The position numbers and the translations under genes are program-made. Below, piece after piece: positions 10,277-20,144 of a stretch of 64,000 nucleotides of DNA. How positions within the stretch are numbered: position 1 is the first letter of the stretch; the number at the start of each line of letters is the position of its first letter. This DNA comes from Agapetus fuscipes (taxonomy: Eukaryota; Arthropoda; Insecta; Trichoptera; Glossosomatidae): assembly GCA_951799405.1 (NCBI GenBank), contig OX637342.1:2666001-2730000 (forward strand), read 5' to 3'. Below the pieces are notes generated by a model, which worked only from the letters and a program-made list of their open reading frames with translations, did no database searches and had not been told where the DNA came from.

Positions 10277-10391
10277 TGATGTAAGTTCTCACTAAACGGT
10301 TCGTTAATATCCGATTTAAATTAAGTTTTGAAATTTGTACAGTTTTAAAAAATATTTTATCATGTTAGTGAAATTGTGAAAAATTGTGATA

Positions 10392-10632
10392 TACATTTAT
10401 AATCTATAATCTAAGTTGCAAGGATATATTCCTTCAAAGCTCTCAGATGTATGCCCACAAACAAACACGTGTAGTTCGCGCTTACAAATGCTGATTGTGT
10501 ACTTACAAATAAAATCCAAACTCAAATGAACATAAGCCCTGCAACTCTTGCCGACATTCCCTGAAACAGGGGTGACATTGGCAAAGTGAACCATTTTTTA
10601 CAGTATGGGTTTTCAGCCTCATACTAACCTAT
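10392..10632 (-). repeat. repeat A, near-complete copy
   Basis: Reverse copy of the ATAGATT-ended subfamily (TATAATCTAAGTTGCAAGG, GCTCTCAGATGTATGCCCAC), ending CCTATAAGTCAAGG at 10632. Well preserved. Confidence 0.88.
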
Positions 10633-10835
10633 AAGTCAAGGATATACATCGTGTATGTTAAATAAAGAAAAGTTTGATTCAAAGATGTTCTTCGAATTAA
10701 ATTGTCTAAAGAATCACATTTTCCACAATCTGAGCTAAGAAAAAAAGTATTACACGATAATGTGGGAATTGTTTTAAATATTTTAAAGAATGAAAAAACG
10801 GATTTTACTGACCGTGCAAAAGAGAAGAACGGTTT

Positions 10836-10877
10836 CCTCTACGTTTCGTTGGAGTCATATCCCACGTCCTCAGGAGA
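10836..10877 (-). ncRNA. hammerhead-like motif at PLE 3' end
   Basis: Core CTGAGGA (plus-strand 10867-10873), extra C, stem II GTGGGA/TCCAAC with one mismatch, GAA (plus 10845-10847), ACGT, A17, and GAGG pairing with CTC plus a wobble. The core is canonical. It lies in the correct orientation downstream of the GIY-YIG remnant of the same insertion, tying motif and PLE together. Confidence 0.7.
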
Positions 10878-10944
10878 CGTGTGTCCTCTACAAAGAGGAA
10901 CCACGACTGTTGAATTATTGTTGTTTGATCGAGGCCGAATGTTG

Positions 10945-11385
10945 TAGGTAGGTACTTTTATTAACCTTCGGTGATACATCCATAGATGTCGCAATAGCCC
11001 CAGTTGAACAAAAGGACGATATTATGTCTTCTTGTGAAATCGTCTGATTAATGAAAAGGTGGATCATTGAAATTGGTACTAGCCTCCATATACTGGAAAG
11101 TTTGCAGCTGTCATCTCTGTTAAAGTTGGGGTGCCTGTGTATTTCGATTGCTTCCTTCACAAGTCGGGGGATGAGAAATATTTCTTTAGATAGAATCATT
11201 ATTTTATCAAATCTGATAAGATGATTCATCCCTTTCTGTGAATATTCACAAATAGCAGACTTTTTCGGGTTATTCGTCTTAACTCAATATGTTCCTTCAA
11301 TCGGGTGTTGATGCTGCGCTTGGTTTGTCCAATATTTATATATAAGCTCCGCATTCGCAAGGGACCCTGTACACTCCTGGAGAAT
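10945..11385 (-). pseudogene. PLE GIY-YIG endonuclease remnant, frameshifted
   Basis: One minus frame gives GVYRVPCECGAYI at the domain start, another gives YINIGQTKRSINTRLKEH, and the next continues with IRFDKIMILSKE, RLVKEAIEIHRHPNFNRDD and CKLSSIW. These are the successive blocks of the Penelope GIY-YIG domain: the GIY and YIG motifs, the CxC pair, the Arg of the catalytic helix and the EAIEI..HP.NFNRD tail. At least two frameshifts and a stop (at RKG*) break it. The reverse transcriptase is absent. Confidence 0.85.
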
Positions 11386-11455
11386 CCTTGTTTTAAATAT
11401 TTTAATATCAATTTCCAGCATTCATCAAACACATTGATTTTCATTAATAAGGCAC

Positions 11456-11984
11456 GGATAGAAGAAAACGCTTTGTATCGAATAAATTTCTGACACCAAT
11501 CGAATTTGAGCCCAATACCTCCAGCATTAAAGCGGTTAATTAATCCTTTACGTCATCAACCGTAGGTACCGATGATAAATGAATAAAATTATAATTTAGA
11601 ACGTGTTGAAAAGTTCATCTTACATATATTTTTACATAAACCGAAAGGGTTGCCCTAGTAAAATAAATTTGAATAAATACCTGTAAGATAAGCACAATAA
11701 AAATTCAAAAATAAATACAGCCACCATTAACAAGATTCTTTATTACACTTTTCAACCCTTTGTATGCGGCCAACAGGTGTTGCCATTGTTTATCGACTCG
11801 TATAATAAAAGACTAAAAAAAAACACACACCCGTAAAAATATGGATACGAAAAGTTCATGTTCTTGCTGTGTTTTTGAATACCAAATAAGGTAGTGGAGC
11901 AGTGGCGTACATTATATATTAAGGAGAAACAGAAGAAGAAAAAAATGAGTCAAGTATCTCTTAAAGAAAAGATATCCGGATTTT
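11456..11984. other. unassigned AT-rich sequence
   Basis: No coding, RNA or repeat-family signal recognised. Confidence 0.4.
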
Positions 11985-12250
11985 TTTTTAAACAGATTTG
12001 TGAAGAGGAATGCAATTCACCAACCTATTCTGTCTGGCCAGAAACAGGTATTAATATCATGAATAGTTAATTCATTATTATTTATATTTAATGAATTATT
12101 AATTAATAATATCCCAATAACATATGTTGAACCATGGTCAAAGTTATGGTCAAATGACCCAAGCGGGGATCAAACCAACGTTGTTGTATATCAAACACGC
12201 TAGTAAGATCAGCCCACTTGGCCCCCTCGGTCATAACACCGACTAGTGTA
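11985..12250 (-). repeat. SINE-F, diverged and disrupted
   Basis: Minus-strand head GTCGGTGTTATGACCG..GG and a decayed box B (GGTTTGATCCCCG) near 12163-12176. The tail CAGA..AGGTTGGTGAATTGCATTCC is at 11995-12045. An AT-rich block near 12060-12118 interrupts the body. Confidence 0.7.
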
Positions 12251-12385
12251 CCCAATCTCAAATGAATAATAAATAAACCCTGCAACCCTGGCCGACCTTC
12301 TCTGAAACACGAGTGATATTCGCAAAGTGAACCAATTTTTGTACAGTATTAGTGGTCAGCCTCATACCAACCTATAAGTCAAGGA
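12245..12385 (-). repeat. repeat A, 5' half
   Basis: Reverse copy from ACCCAATCTCAAATGAA to CCTATAAGTCAAGG. The 3' half is lacking at the SINE-F boundary. Confidence 0.8.
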
Positions 12386-12461
12386 ATATACCTATATTAA
12401 ATGTCAAAAGACAACTGAGTATGAAGACATCAACCACCACATCGTCAATACCTCTGCGGCA

Positions 12462-12555
12462 CTGCAACAAGTGTCATAGACCCCTTGAGTCTCTGAAATC
12501 TAAGGGAGTCTCCCGTTCAGGATTCCTTAAAAAAAACAGATCTATGACACATCTA
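12462..12555 (+). repeat. C2-type 3' tail fragment
   Basis: CAACAAGTGTCATAGACCCC, GAGTCTC and GGGAGTCTCCCG followed by TTCCTTAAAAAAAA match the 3' tail of SINE-C2 (31690, 39600, on the other strand) without its tRNA-like head. It may be the 3' end of the LINE that supplied that tail. Confidence 0.65.
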
Positions 12556-12599
12556 ATGTTTTGTCATTGTCACATAGACGGTAAATTACTAAAACTGTA

Positions 12600-12840
12600 G
12601 CTCTGTCACCATTCCGCTAGGGGTGGCCAGAGCCTCTGCAGAGCTGCCTCTATTTTTTCCTATCCTGACATAACTCTTTCAATTCATTCATACCCATCAC
12701 CTTTTTCATGCATTTCTTCCTATACGCTCACTTAACACATCTCATTCTTTCATCATCTCCTCAATCTGATCACTCCATACTTTTCTCGGTCGTCCCTTTC
12801 CTCTTTTTTCTTTCACACTTCCTTTGTTCCAATTGCTTCG
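12600..12840 (-). mobile_element. LINE-b 3'-end fragment
   Basis: Minus-strand reading gives GRPRKVWSDQIE, KKVMGMNELK and the end CCACCCCTAGCGGAATGG, the same as 43850-44085 on the plus strand. Frameshifted and truncated. Confidence 0.78.
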
Positions 12841-12899
12841 ACTAAATTCAGAAGACAGCAAAAGGAAAGAAGCGCTGTTTTGACTTACGGCCCTCTAAA

Positions 12900-13040
12900 C
12901 TTATCAAATATTGTATTCTTTAAATGATATTTAAAGGTTTGTGTGTTAACATTGTGAAGATTTAAATTAATTAAAATTTGAAAAATAAAACACAAAGTTT
13001 TTATTTTTTTATCCCTTCAAGCGCTTTCGATGTTTTTTTT
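12900..13040 (-). mobile_element. PLE 3'-end relic with half hammerhead motif
   Basis: Shares GTTTGTGTGTTAACATTGTGAAGAT with 33265-33300. On the minus strand it has CATC, GAA, AGCGCT, U and GAAGG (plus-strand 13014-13032), the 3' half of the hammerhead-like motif at 33325. The core 5' half is absent. Confidence 0.5.
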
Positions 13041-13326
13041 TTAATTTATTTATTGTGCACAACAGGTTTCCCTTGTTACAGTGCACCTTCACACTGTCAT
13101 TAACAAACTGGGAGGAACTGTAAAATATGTCAATGTCAGCGGAGTTCATCAGAGTAGCACTCCGAGTTAAGGCATGTTGTGCCATGACGTCGGTACGGGA
13201 CAGCGGTACATGAAAAAGTTCATGCCGTCTTCCCCGGCCGTAGTTATCTGGCACATAAAGCTTAAAACTCTCTAACAGGGTGGGGCTGTCAATTAAGCCG
13301 TTAATGATCTTGTAACAGAGCACCAT
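13041..13326 (-). pseudogene. LINE-g tail protein fragment
   Basis: Minus frame from 13326 reads LCYKIINGLIDSPTLLESF, LYVPDNYGRGRRHELFHVP, SRTDVMAQHALTRS and DIDIF. This follows the C-terminal layout of insect non-LTR retrotransposons: YKI..GL, VP..R....LFHVP..RT, and the D-DIF end. About 90 codons are open. The last ~10 codons run into the PLE relic. Clade (Jockey or CR1-like) is uncertain. Confidence 0.75.
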
Positions 13327-14034
13327 AAGAGAACCGTTATCTTTTTTTTGATGATGATGTTATCACATCATCATCAATTTGTTTTATTTAAATGTTTTGT
13401 TATTCTTTTACAAAATGCTTCTAAAATATGAGCAATTCTGCCAACTTCTGATTGAACTATCAAATGTCACTTTTGAAAAGATGGCGACGTAAGTTGCGTT
13501 TTTTACCGTGTTCAGTTTAAGCCGTGTCGATCCGTACGCTTCTGTACACAAATATGTGTAAGGCAACAATTATCATGCACATATTTCAGAGCTTTATCAT
13601 CTCACCACGCCAACCCTTCCTCACTTAATTACTGCCCGCAGTGAATACATTACTAAGTGTAACACTTGACCGGGGAAGCCTTTAGTAGGCAGAGACGCAA
13701 TCTGATGCCACGTCCACCATTTTTAAAGTGTATTTTTTAATCGTGGATCTCAATAAATAATAGGCCATCCAGTGGACGGTGGGGCGCGCTTGAAAACTGA
13801 TAGTTTTGATTTCGTTTCGGTTTTTAGTTGATCGCTATTTTTTTTTAATATTTAGCATTTCGTATCTACGGATTTATGGTGCCAGAAGTCAAAAATACTT
13901 ATACGAAAGTCTACGTACCTACTACATGAAATAAAATATCATAATTCTTTTAATAAAATGAATGATATGAACTATGTAAATTATACCTATTTAACTCATT
14001 ATTCTTATATGCATCCTACTATATTGATATACTG
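13327..14034. other. unassigned sequence
   Basis: Contains one GATGATGATGTTATC..ATCATCATC mini-palindrome at 13350-13375 and otherwise nothing recognisable. Confidence 0.4.
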
Positions 14035-14120
14035 CTGTAAAATTGAATATGGCTAGTCACGTATTGCACCATCCGCGTGACTAGGCTGGAATAAAGAAAT
14101 ATTATTATTATTATTATTAT
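14035..14120 (+). mobile_element. LINE 3' terminus with (ATT)n tail
   Basis: GGCTAGTCACGTATTGCACC..GTGACTAGGCTGG followed by AATAAAGAAAT and seven ATT units. A short hairpin (TAGTCACG/CGTGACTA) followed by a trinucleotide tail is usual for L2/CR1-type 3' ends. No coding sequence is attached. Confidence 0.55.
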
Positions 14121-14279
14121 GTGTGACAGTGTTTTGTTGAGATTATATGGCACAAAACATTAAGCTAATTTTTTTGTAATATATTATGTTAGACAATATG
14201 GCATTGTAAGAATCTACATCTAGAAAAACGAGAATATTAAAAAAAAAAAAAACATGTTTCACGATTAGAGCCTTTGTAT

Positions 14280-14460
14280 TTTCACAAGAAATGGAGCTGT
14301 CCTTACGCCAACGTAGAGGTTTCCCTACTATCGAGGGAGCAGGTTCTTAATTCTTGTACAAAAATTCTTTCTAACACCCTATGTGTGGATAGCACCGTAG
14401 CCTTTCGGCTTTGAACGCAACCGTTCTACCTTCCCAGCTATTTTCCGGACAACACATTTT
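14280..14460 (-). repeat. SINE-B-like, very diverged
   Basis: Retains CTTACGCCAACG, GTTTCCCTACTATCGAGGG and TTCTAACACCCT in SINE-B order, but the head region is different (CGTAGCCTTTCGGCTTTGAACGC). May be a sister SINE family. Confidence 0.4.
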
Positions 14461-14797
14461 TACTATCTTCAGAACTTTACCATAAAAAATTGCATCCCTG
14501 AATAGGTCTTGTACGGTTATTTTTCAATCCAATCTCGTACATTACGGAGCCATGAGATCTGCTTCCTGCCGACACCTCGTTTTCCCTCGATCTTCCCTCC
14601 GAGGGACAAATATAGTATATAGTCCGCACTTTTCCTCTCTTGGGACATGTTTTTACTTCTATGATTCTATCACCAGGCTTATAATAAAATCTCTAAAAAA
14701 GCAATGCGGCACAAATCCTTCACAAGATGTAAAAGGGAGTTTTCTCCATTTTTTACGCATAAATGAAGTCAAGGAAGAAACTTGAGTTATTATAAAT

Positions 14798-15052
14798 CGC
14801 TGCCTTAGTTCTTGTTTACCGTATACGCCATTGAGAAAATTTTACATGAGCAATGTTTGCATGTGTACTGGACAAATGTGTCTTATAAAAACAAGAAATT
14901 TATTTAAAAAATATTTAAAAGAACTCTCACATTATCGAGTTTTACGGTTTTTCTTAGCTCAGATTGTGTAGAATTTGATTTATAAGACAACTGCATGAAA
15001 AAGTCATATTTGACAAGATTGGCGTATACGGTAAACAAGAACTGGGGGAGCA
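14798..15052 (+). mobile_element. MITE-D, complete, 255 bp
   Basis: Terminal inverted repeats of ~33 bp: CGCTGCCTTAGTTCTTGTTT.. at the left and ..AAACAAGAACTGGGGGAGC at the right. Target duplication AAAT at 14794-14797 and 15053-15056. Internal TTAGCTCAGATTGTGTAGAA is shared with MITE-E. No coding capacity. The 4-bp duplication fits superfamilies such as Chapaev or Sola, but the terminal bases do not settle it. Confidence 0.88.
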
Positions 15053-15059
15053 AAATGTT

Positions 15060-16005
15060 ATTACCATTTGGTGTACGTCCCAAGCAATAACTTTAAAACC
15101 GTTTTTGATGAAATTACACATTTTTATGGTTCTCTCGGATTCGGTTCGTTGTCTACCCAGACCAGTCCGACACCCATGATGGATCGATTAGACGTTTTAA
15201 TGAATGATGTATCGCCGGGCCAGCAGTGGTAGTGTGCGGGGTGATGGAGAATAATAGGCGTCAGTGGAGGCTCGCGCGCTAATGGGCCAGTGATTGACGT
15301 GTGCAGTGTGTGTGCCAATCATACGAGGATATCTGCCGGTGGTTATACACCAAAATATGCAGAGAGTGAGGTTAAAATAATGACAAGATATTGAGAACAT
15401 AAATGGCTTTATTCGAAGGTAAAAAAAGTAACAACTCATTCTCATTGTTCATCTGTTTCTGGGAATGTTGGCAAAAGTTGCAGGACTTATGTTGATTAAA
15501 GATTTGGGTTTTTCTGTTGTTCAGTTTTGTTGTTCATGACAAGAAAAATAACTTAAATACGGTACGTCCATTGAAAAGATTTGAACGTGCTAGAAAGTTG
15601 CTTCAACTTGTACACACATTTTAGACTGTACCAACTGGTTGTGATCGGTAACTTGGCGAGAAAGAGAGGAAGAGGAAGATTCTCCACGTGATGAACCAAT
15701 CAAGTAAAGCAGCAGCAGACACTTCAATGATTGGAGCGCTGCGAGTAGTCAAGCGAGAGCTAGAGAAGAATGTTTCCTTCCAATGTGGTTTCAGCAGACA
15801 TGGGTAAAACGTCCAAAAGCTGTTTCTCTATCTCTAATAGACCACGGCAACAGATCTTGGCAAAAACTCCCTATTACTGTTATTGTTATAAACACTACAG
15901 GGAAACTCACACCTCAGTAGCAGAGTTTATAAGTCATGCGTGCTTTCAGTATCCACATATAGCTAAAAAAAAACAAATGGGTTCTATAGGATAGCGCCAA
16001 AAGAC
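15060..16005. other. unassigned, with a repeat A scrap
   Basis: 15455-15510 has GTTTCTGGGAATGTTGGC and GTTGCAGGACTTATGTT, a short repeat A scrap. The remainder, including a GC-richer block 15120-15310, gives no recognisable protein or RNA. Confidence 0.4.
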
Positions 16006-16009
16006 TGAG

Positions 16010-16310
16010 GATGGGCCAAAGAGCCATTGAAATGAGGATACTGGTGACCAGAGACAGGGTTCCAAACCAGGAGACCCGTAGACGCGCTAATGTCAATGAT
16101 GTTATACAACTAGTGGCCTTTTTTTGGTGGCGCTGGGTTGGTCACGTTGCAAGGCAAAACCATGGCAGTTGACCGAAAACAATGGTAAACAGAGAGTGAC
16201 TGAATAAGCAGCCGATAACCACAGACAAACATGGAGAAGATTAGAGTAGGCCTACGTTTAGGAGTGGGCTGAGAAAGGCTGAGGAAGAAGTAGAAAAAGT
16301 TATGAACTGA
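16010..16310 (+). mobile_element. LINE-c RTE-like tail fragment
   Basis: Plus-frame pieces MGQRAIEMRILVTRDRVPNQ, TRRRANVNDVI and WWRWVGHVARQ match the RTE-type tail consensus (R..RWAGHVAR). Then come frameshifted remnants ending GGAGTGGGCTGAGAAAGGCTG. Same family at 21055 (+) and 45975 (-). Confidence 0.82.
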
Positions 16311-16430
16311 ATCTAAATCTAAGTTGCAAAGATATGTATAATTTGAGGTTTATATTATTAAATCCATTCCCACAAGCAGACACGCATAATTTTGCGCTCA
16401 CACATGCCGCATGTGGACCTACATAAATAT
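16308..16430 (-). repeat. repeat A, 3' half
   Basis: CTGAATCTAAATCTAAGTTG through CACATGCCGCATGTGGACC; the 5' half is missing. The following 16440-16790 is unassigned, looks single-copy and has higher GC. Confidence 0.82.
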
Positions 16431-16795
16431 AAAAATGAATATAAAATATGAACCACCTAAAACAATCTCACTTCAAGTTATTGTGCCGATGTTGACGATG
16501 AATTAAGCTCCTTTTACTGTTGTAATACGTAGGCAATGGATCGGATTAATCGACAGCCCTTACAATGTGAAGTTCCCTAGAAGCAGCGCTTCATCCCTTA
16601 AGCTCATGCAAAGTCGATTAATTTATTTAACTACCGGTTAATTATTAGCTGGAAGCCGGAAATCTTATGCGTGAGTGCGCCCTTTTGTATCAGTGCTTCT
16701 AAAACGGCGGCTCGTTGATCCTAGAGTGATCTGCAAGAGTTCCAGAAGCTTTAGAAGTGGTCCGTTGCAGAATCATACAGCATCTGTACTTCTAT

Positions 16796-17000
16796 AATAT
16801 ATAATCTAAGTTGCAAGGATATATTCATTTAAAGCTCTCAGATGTATGCCCACAAACAAACAAGTGTAGTTCGCGCTTACAAATGCTGAATGTGTACTTA
16901 CAAATAAAATCCAAACCTCAACTGAACATTAGCCCTACAACTTTTTCCGACCTTCCCTGACACAGAGTTGACATTGGCAAAGTGAACCTTACTTGATGAA
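16796..17000 (-). repeat. repeat A, partial copy
   Basis: ATAATCTAAGTTGCAAGG to TGACATTGGCAAAGTGAACC; the 5' terminal ~45 bases are missing. Confidence 0.85.
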
Positions 17001-17035
17001 CGGTATAGTGTGTATACTGTAACTATAAGTGTAAT

Positions 17036-17270
17036 TCTGTCCCCATTCTACTAGGAGTGACCAGAGACTCTGCAGATCTACTATCATTTTTTCCTATCCT
17101 TACATACTCTTTCAGTTCATGCATATCCATCACCTTTTTCATACATTTCCTTTTTTTACATTCGCTTTGTATTTTATATTATTTTACAATATCGCCACTC
17201 TAATCTAGCCATACTTTTGTCAGTTTTTCCTTCCCTCTTTTTCTTTTCACTTTTTCTCTGAAATGACGAA
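17036..17270 (-). mobile_element. LINE-b 3'-end fragment
   Basis: CCCCATTCTACTAGGAGTGACCAGAGACTCTGC and CATATCCATCACCTTTTTCATAC correspond to the minus-strand GHP end and the MKKVMD-like segment of LINE-b. Decayed. Confidence 0.7.
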
Positions 17271-17639
17271 TGGTTGAAAAAGGTTGAGAGGCACTGCCCT
17301 TTATTGATTGTGCTTACACTGACGAATGTTTGCTTACAGATACTTTGTACCAGGAAATTTGTGTAATATTGTTTGAGTATGTAAATTCAACCTTCTTTCG
17401 AGGAAATTCTGCTTTTATGTACTTGTAGTTAAATAACTTTCATAATTATAGTACGTAAATTATGGTGAAAATAAAATTATTAAATTCATAGAAGGGTTGA
17501 TGAGATTAAAGAATTTTACTGAATAAATGAAAAAAAAAACAATGATTCATAAAAAAAACGGGAATGCCAAAGATAGACGCAAAAAAGTAAAACTGAGAAA
17601 AAATGAATTAATCAATTAAGTGATATGACAAATGACTGT

Positions 17640-17775
17640 AAACTTAAGAATGATGAAGAGAGAAGAGAAAACATAAAGAGAGTGAAGAATGTCGAGGAGA
17701 TGAAAGAAGTCTGCAAGGACAGAATAAAATGAAGAAACATCTACGGAGAGACTGACCACCCCAAGTATAATAACG
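17640..17775 (+). mobile_element. LINE-b tail fragment
   Basis: GAAGAAATGAAAG-like, GTCTGCAAGGACAGA, ATCTACGGAGAGACTGACCA give a frameshifted EMKEVCKDR..KWR.IYGETDHP. Opposite orientation to the fragment at 17036. Confidence 0.65.
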
Positions 17776-17821
17776 GCTAGACACAAGAAGTACAAAAAAA
17801 TACAATATTCTTCTATGTTTT

Positions 17822-18392
17822 ATCGGTCGCTAGCTCAATTGATAGAGTGCTTGCATTCCATGCGCGGGTTCGAATCCCAACCAAGGGTGTCAGAAATGAT
17901 TTCTCGTTTCGGTGTTTATTTTAAGCCCCGGAATAAAATACCGGCATGCTTTACTCGGCCTTACCAATAAATGAGTACCAGCCCTCTTGGGAGCTGGTAA
18001 ACGCCCATTTCAATTGAGGTGCTTAGCGTAAGGCCAGACCCTTACCTGTTAAAGTTAATAGATTCCATTCGCCATATCGCTCCCCCAGTTATTGTTTAGC
18101 GTATACGCCAATCTTGTCAAATATGACTTTTTCATGCAGTTGTCTTATGAATCAAATTCTACACAATCTGAGCTAAGAAAAACCGTAAAACTCGATAATG
18201 TGAGAATTCTTTTAAATATTTTTGAAATAAATTTCTTGTTTTCATAAGACACATTGGTCCAGTACACATGCAAACATTGCTCATGTAAAATTTTCTCAAT
18301 GGCGTATACGATAAACAAGAACTAAGGCAGCGATATGTCCAACATTTTGGGGCAAACGTGGCAAGAAGTTACACTATATGTGTAGCGAGACT
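17822..18392 (+). repeat. SINE-B interrupted by MITE-D
   Basis: Box A-like CTAGCTCAATTGATAGAGTG at 17829-17848 and box B GGTTCGAATCC at 17867-17877 are followed by the full body to 18077. It resumes at 18337 with CAACATTTTGGGGCAAACG through TTACACTATATGTGTAGC. Removing the MITE and one ATAT restores the SINE sequence. Confidence 0.88.
18078..18332 (-). mobile_element. MITE-D, complete, 255 bp
   Basis: Starts CGCTCCCCCAGTTATTG and ends AACTAAGGCAGCG. Target duplication ATAT at 18074-18077 and 18333-18336. It lies inside SINE-B, so it moved after that SINE family was active. Confidence 0.9.
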
Positions 18393-18909
18393 GTCCATCC
18401 CAAGAGGAAAAGCAACTGTACACAACAAAAATTACAAAAAAAACACAAGTTCTTATATGCCATCATTTTTTTAATTTAACCCTTTACCGGCTCAAGGTCT
18501 GTGTCTAAACTCAGTTGTAAGTTTAAGGATGTTTGACCTCCTCCAGTAAAAGGAGGTCATTAGTCAAGTTGCGAGGCGTATAATCAAATTACTGGGACCC
18601 TAATGGCGCAAGGGTCGCTTGCAGGTCCTCTACATTACACCAAGTTTGGTCATGAAATTTTCATTAATTTTTTCTTCACTCCATGTTGATGTAATAATAA
18701 TAACATTTAGATTGTAATTATGTATTATTATTCTGTCTGTAGTTAATGATATAAGTTTAGGCAATGTTTCTAAGATAACAAGAGTATAATTTGTTGTGAA
18801 TTTAATACTTGTTAGGTCCAAAAACCATTGTATACTAATTTTTATTTATCGCTAGCAACTATTTTATCTGCATTTTTTATCGCCTCGCTACTCGCTACCA
18901 AGCTATACA

Positions 18910-19035
18910 TTAAGTAAACTTCTTGCCGCGTTCTCCCCGAAGGAGTCACATGTGGCGAGGGAAACCTATTTATATTTATAGCTAAAGGAGCCAACCTTAC
19001 GCCAAACATTATATTTTAAGAGGGAAGTCTGGATT
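18910..19035 (-). repeat. SINE-B 3' half
   Basis: ACTTCTTGCCGCGTTCTCCC, AGGAGTCACATGTGGCGAGG, CTTACGCCAAAC; head missing. The stretch 18400-18905 before it is unassigned. Confidence 0.78.
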
Positions 19036-19164
19036 TTTTTAAATCAATTTCAGGACAGCTTATTTAGTGAGCGTTGTTGTTTTCTGAATATTATTTAAAG
19101 AGATCTTTGCGAGCTTGGTCGTCGCTATAACAAATATGTTGCTTGAAAACCCAGTTGTTTAAGG

Positions 19165-19475
19165 ATGCTTGGTTCTTGGACCGGTCCGTACTCCAGTGGC
19201 AACACTTCGGACTCAAATATGGAAGGTTGTGGATTCGAATCCCGGCGGAGCACAAAAATATACCATTTATATTTCCAAATGTGCTCTTCGCTGGGTTAAA
19301 AAATTCATAAGCTTTTATCCAAGATCGGTCCTAAAAGGTCGATCCAACCTTACAACAACTAGGTCTTGATTAAGAATTGGTGCTTTCTACAGCAACGACC
19401 AAGCTCGCAAAGGGCTCTTGAGGTGTGATACACACAAAAACAGCCCTCACCAAATAAATCATCCTATTATTATTA
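19165..19475 (+). repeat. SINE-C1, complete copy
   Basis: tRNA-like head GGACCGGTCCGTACTCCAGT with box B GGATTCGAATCCC (19231-19243). The body has GTGCTCTTCGCTGGGTT. The 3' end is GAGGTGTGATACACACAAAA..AAATAAATCATCCTATTATTATT, almost the same as the 3' end of the L2-like LINE at 20145. Sequence 19480-20140 beyond it is unassigned. Confidence 0.88.
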
Positions 19476-20144
19476 TTTATTTATTGAACTATTGACAAAG
19501 TGTCTTTGTTAGACGTGTATAAGTTTTTGCAATCCTAAAAAGAGTATGATTACTAATTTAAGGTTTTTTTTTGCTCTACCTAGAATCCAACACTCATCAA
19601 GTTATTACTTTTTTCCACGAAAATCAATTTACAAAAAACATAAGACTAAAAAATTACATCACTTATACTTAAATTACTGTATACACACGCTTCAGATTGC
19701 ATTTAAAAAAACAGGAAAAATTTTTGTATTCACGGCACCATATGATTTATAACAGAAAACTTTCCAATCGAGATTTGTTTAAAAAGCTGTAGAATAATTA
19801 GGCCACACAGCATCCCCCTTTCATCCCATAGCCGGGAGCTATTATGGCATCAATTTTTCACAAGCACGCCTCAGCCTTCAGTTTTCTGAACCCAAAGCTT
19901 GTTTAACAGATGATAACAAAAAATAAACTCGATTTATTTTCAACACGTAATGAAAATTTTAAAGCGTTCCTGTGTAAGCACAGAAAAATGATGTGTTTAC
20001 CAACAGTTTTTTCAGGAAATGGTATTTTTTAATATTTTTGTTGTGATGGATGTTAAGAAAATTTCTGGTTGTTTGGTTTATCCTAATTGTGTTGCATTAT
20101 GGAATATTAAAGTGTGCTTAATACACTTTCTTATCATGGAGGTA

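Larger units (their letters stand above)
9923..10352. mobile_element. PLE 3'-end inverted dimer (snap-back)
   Basis: Left arm 9923-10130 and right arm 10140-10352 are near-perfect reverse complements around the centre CTACCTTCGAACGAAGGTAG. Each arm runs from a TTTTAAAACTG..AAATTT end through a hammerhead motif to GTCGTCGTGCAGAGAGGATG. The right arm also holds an expansion of GTAGTCAGTGATTTGT near the centre. The same 3' end occurs once, without a partner, at 51929-52206. No RT or GIY-YIG coding sequence lies between the arms. Confidence 0.75.
10786..11387 (-). mobile_element. 5'-truncated Penelope-like element with target duplication
   Basis: A 602-bp insertion flanked by an exact 17-bp duplication TTGTTTTAAATATTTTA (10769-10785 and 11388-11404). 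Read on the minus strand it contains the GIY-YIG endonuclease remnant, then a non-coding 3' region with a hammerhead motif about 50 bases before the 3' end. The truncation falls exactly at the start of the GIY-YIG domain. Confidence 0.85.
10680..11455 (-). mobile_element. MITE-E interrupted by a PLE
   Basis: Internal MITE-E sequence (AAGAATCACATTTTCCACAA, CTGAGCTAAG, GTTTTAAATATTTT) lies at 10690-10785. It continues at 11405 (ATATCAATTTCCAGCATTCAT). The break is filled by the PLE at 10786-11387. Terminal repeats are not preserved. Confidence 0.7.
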
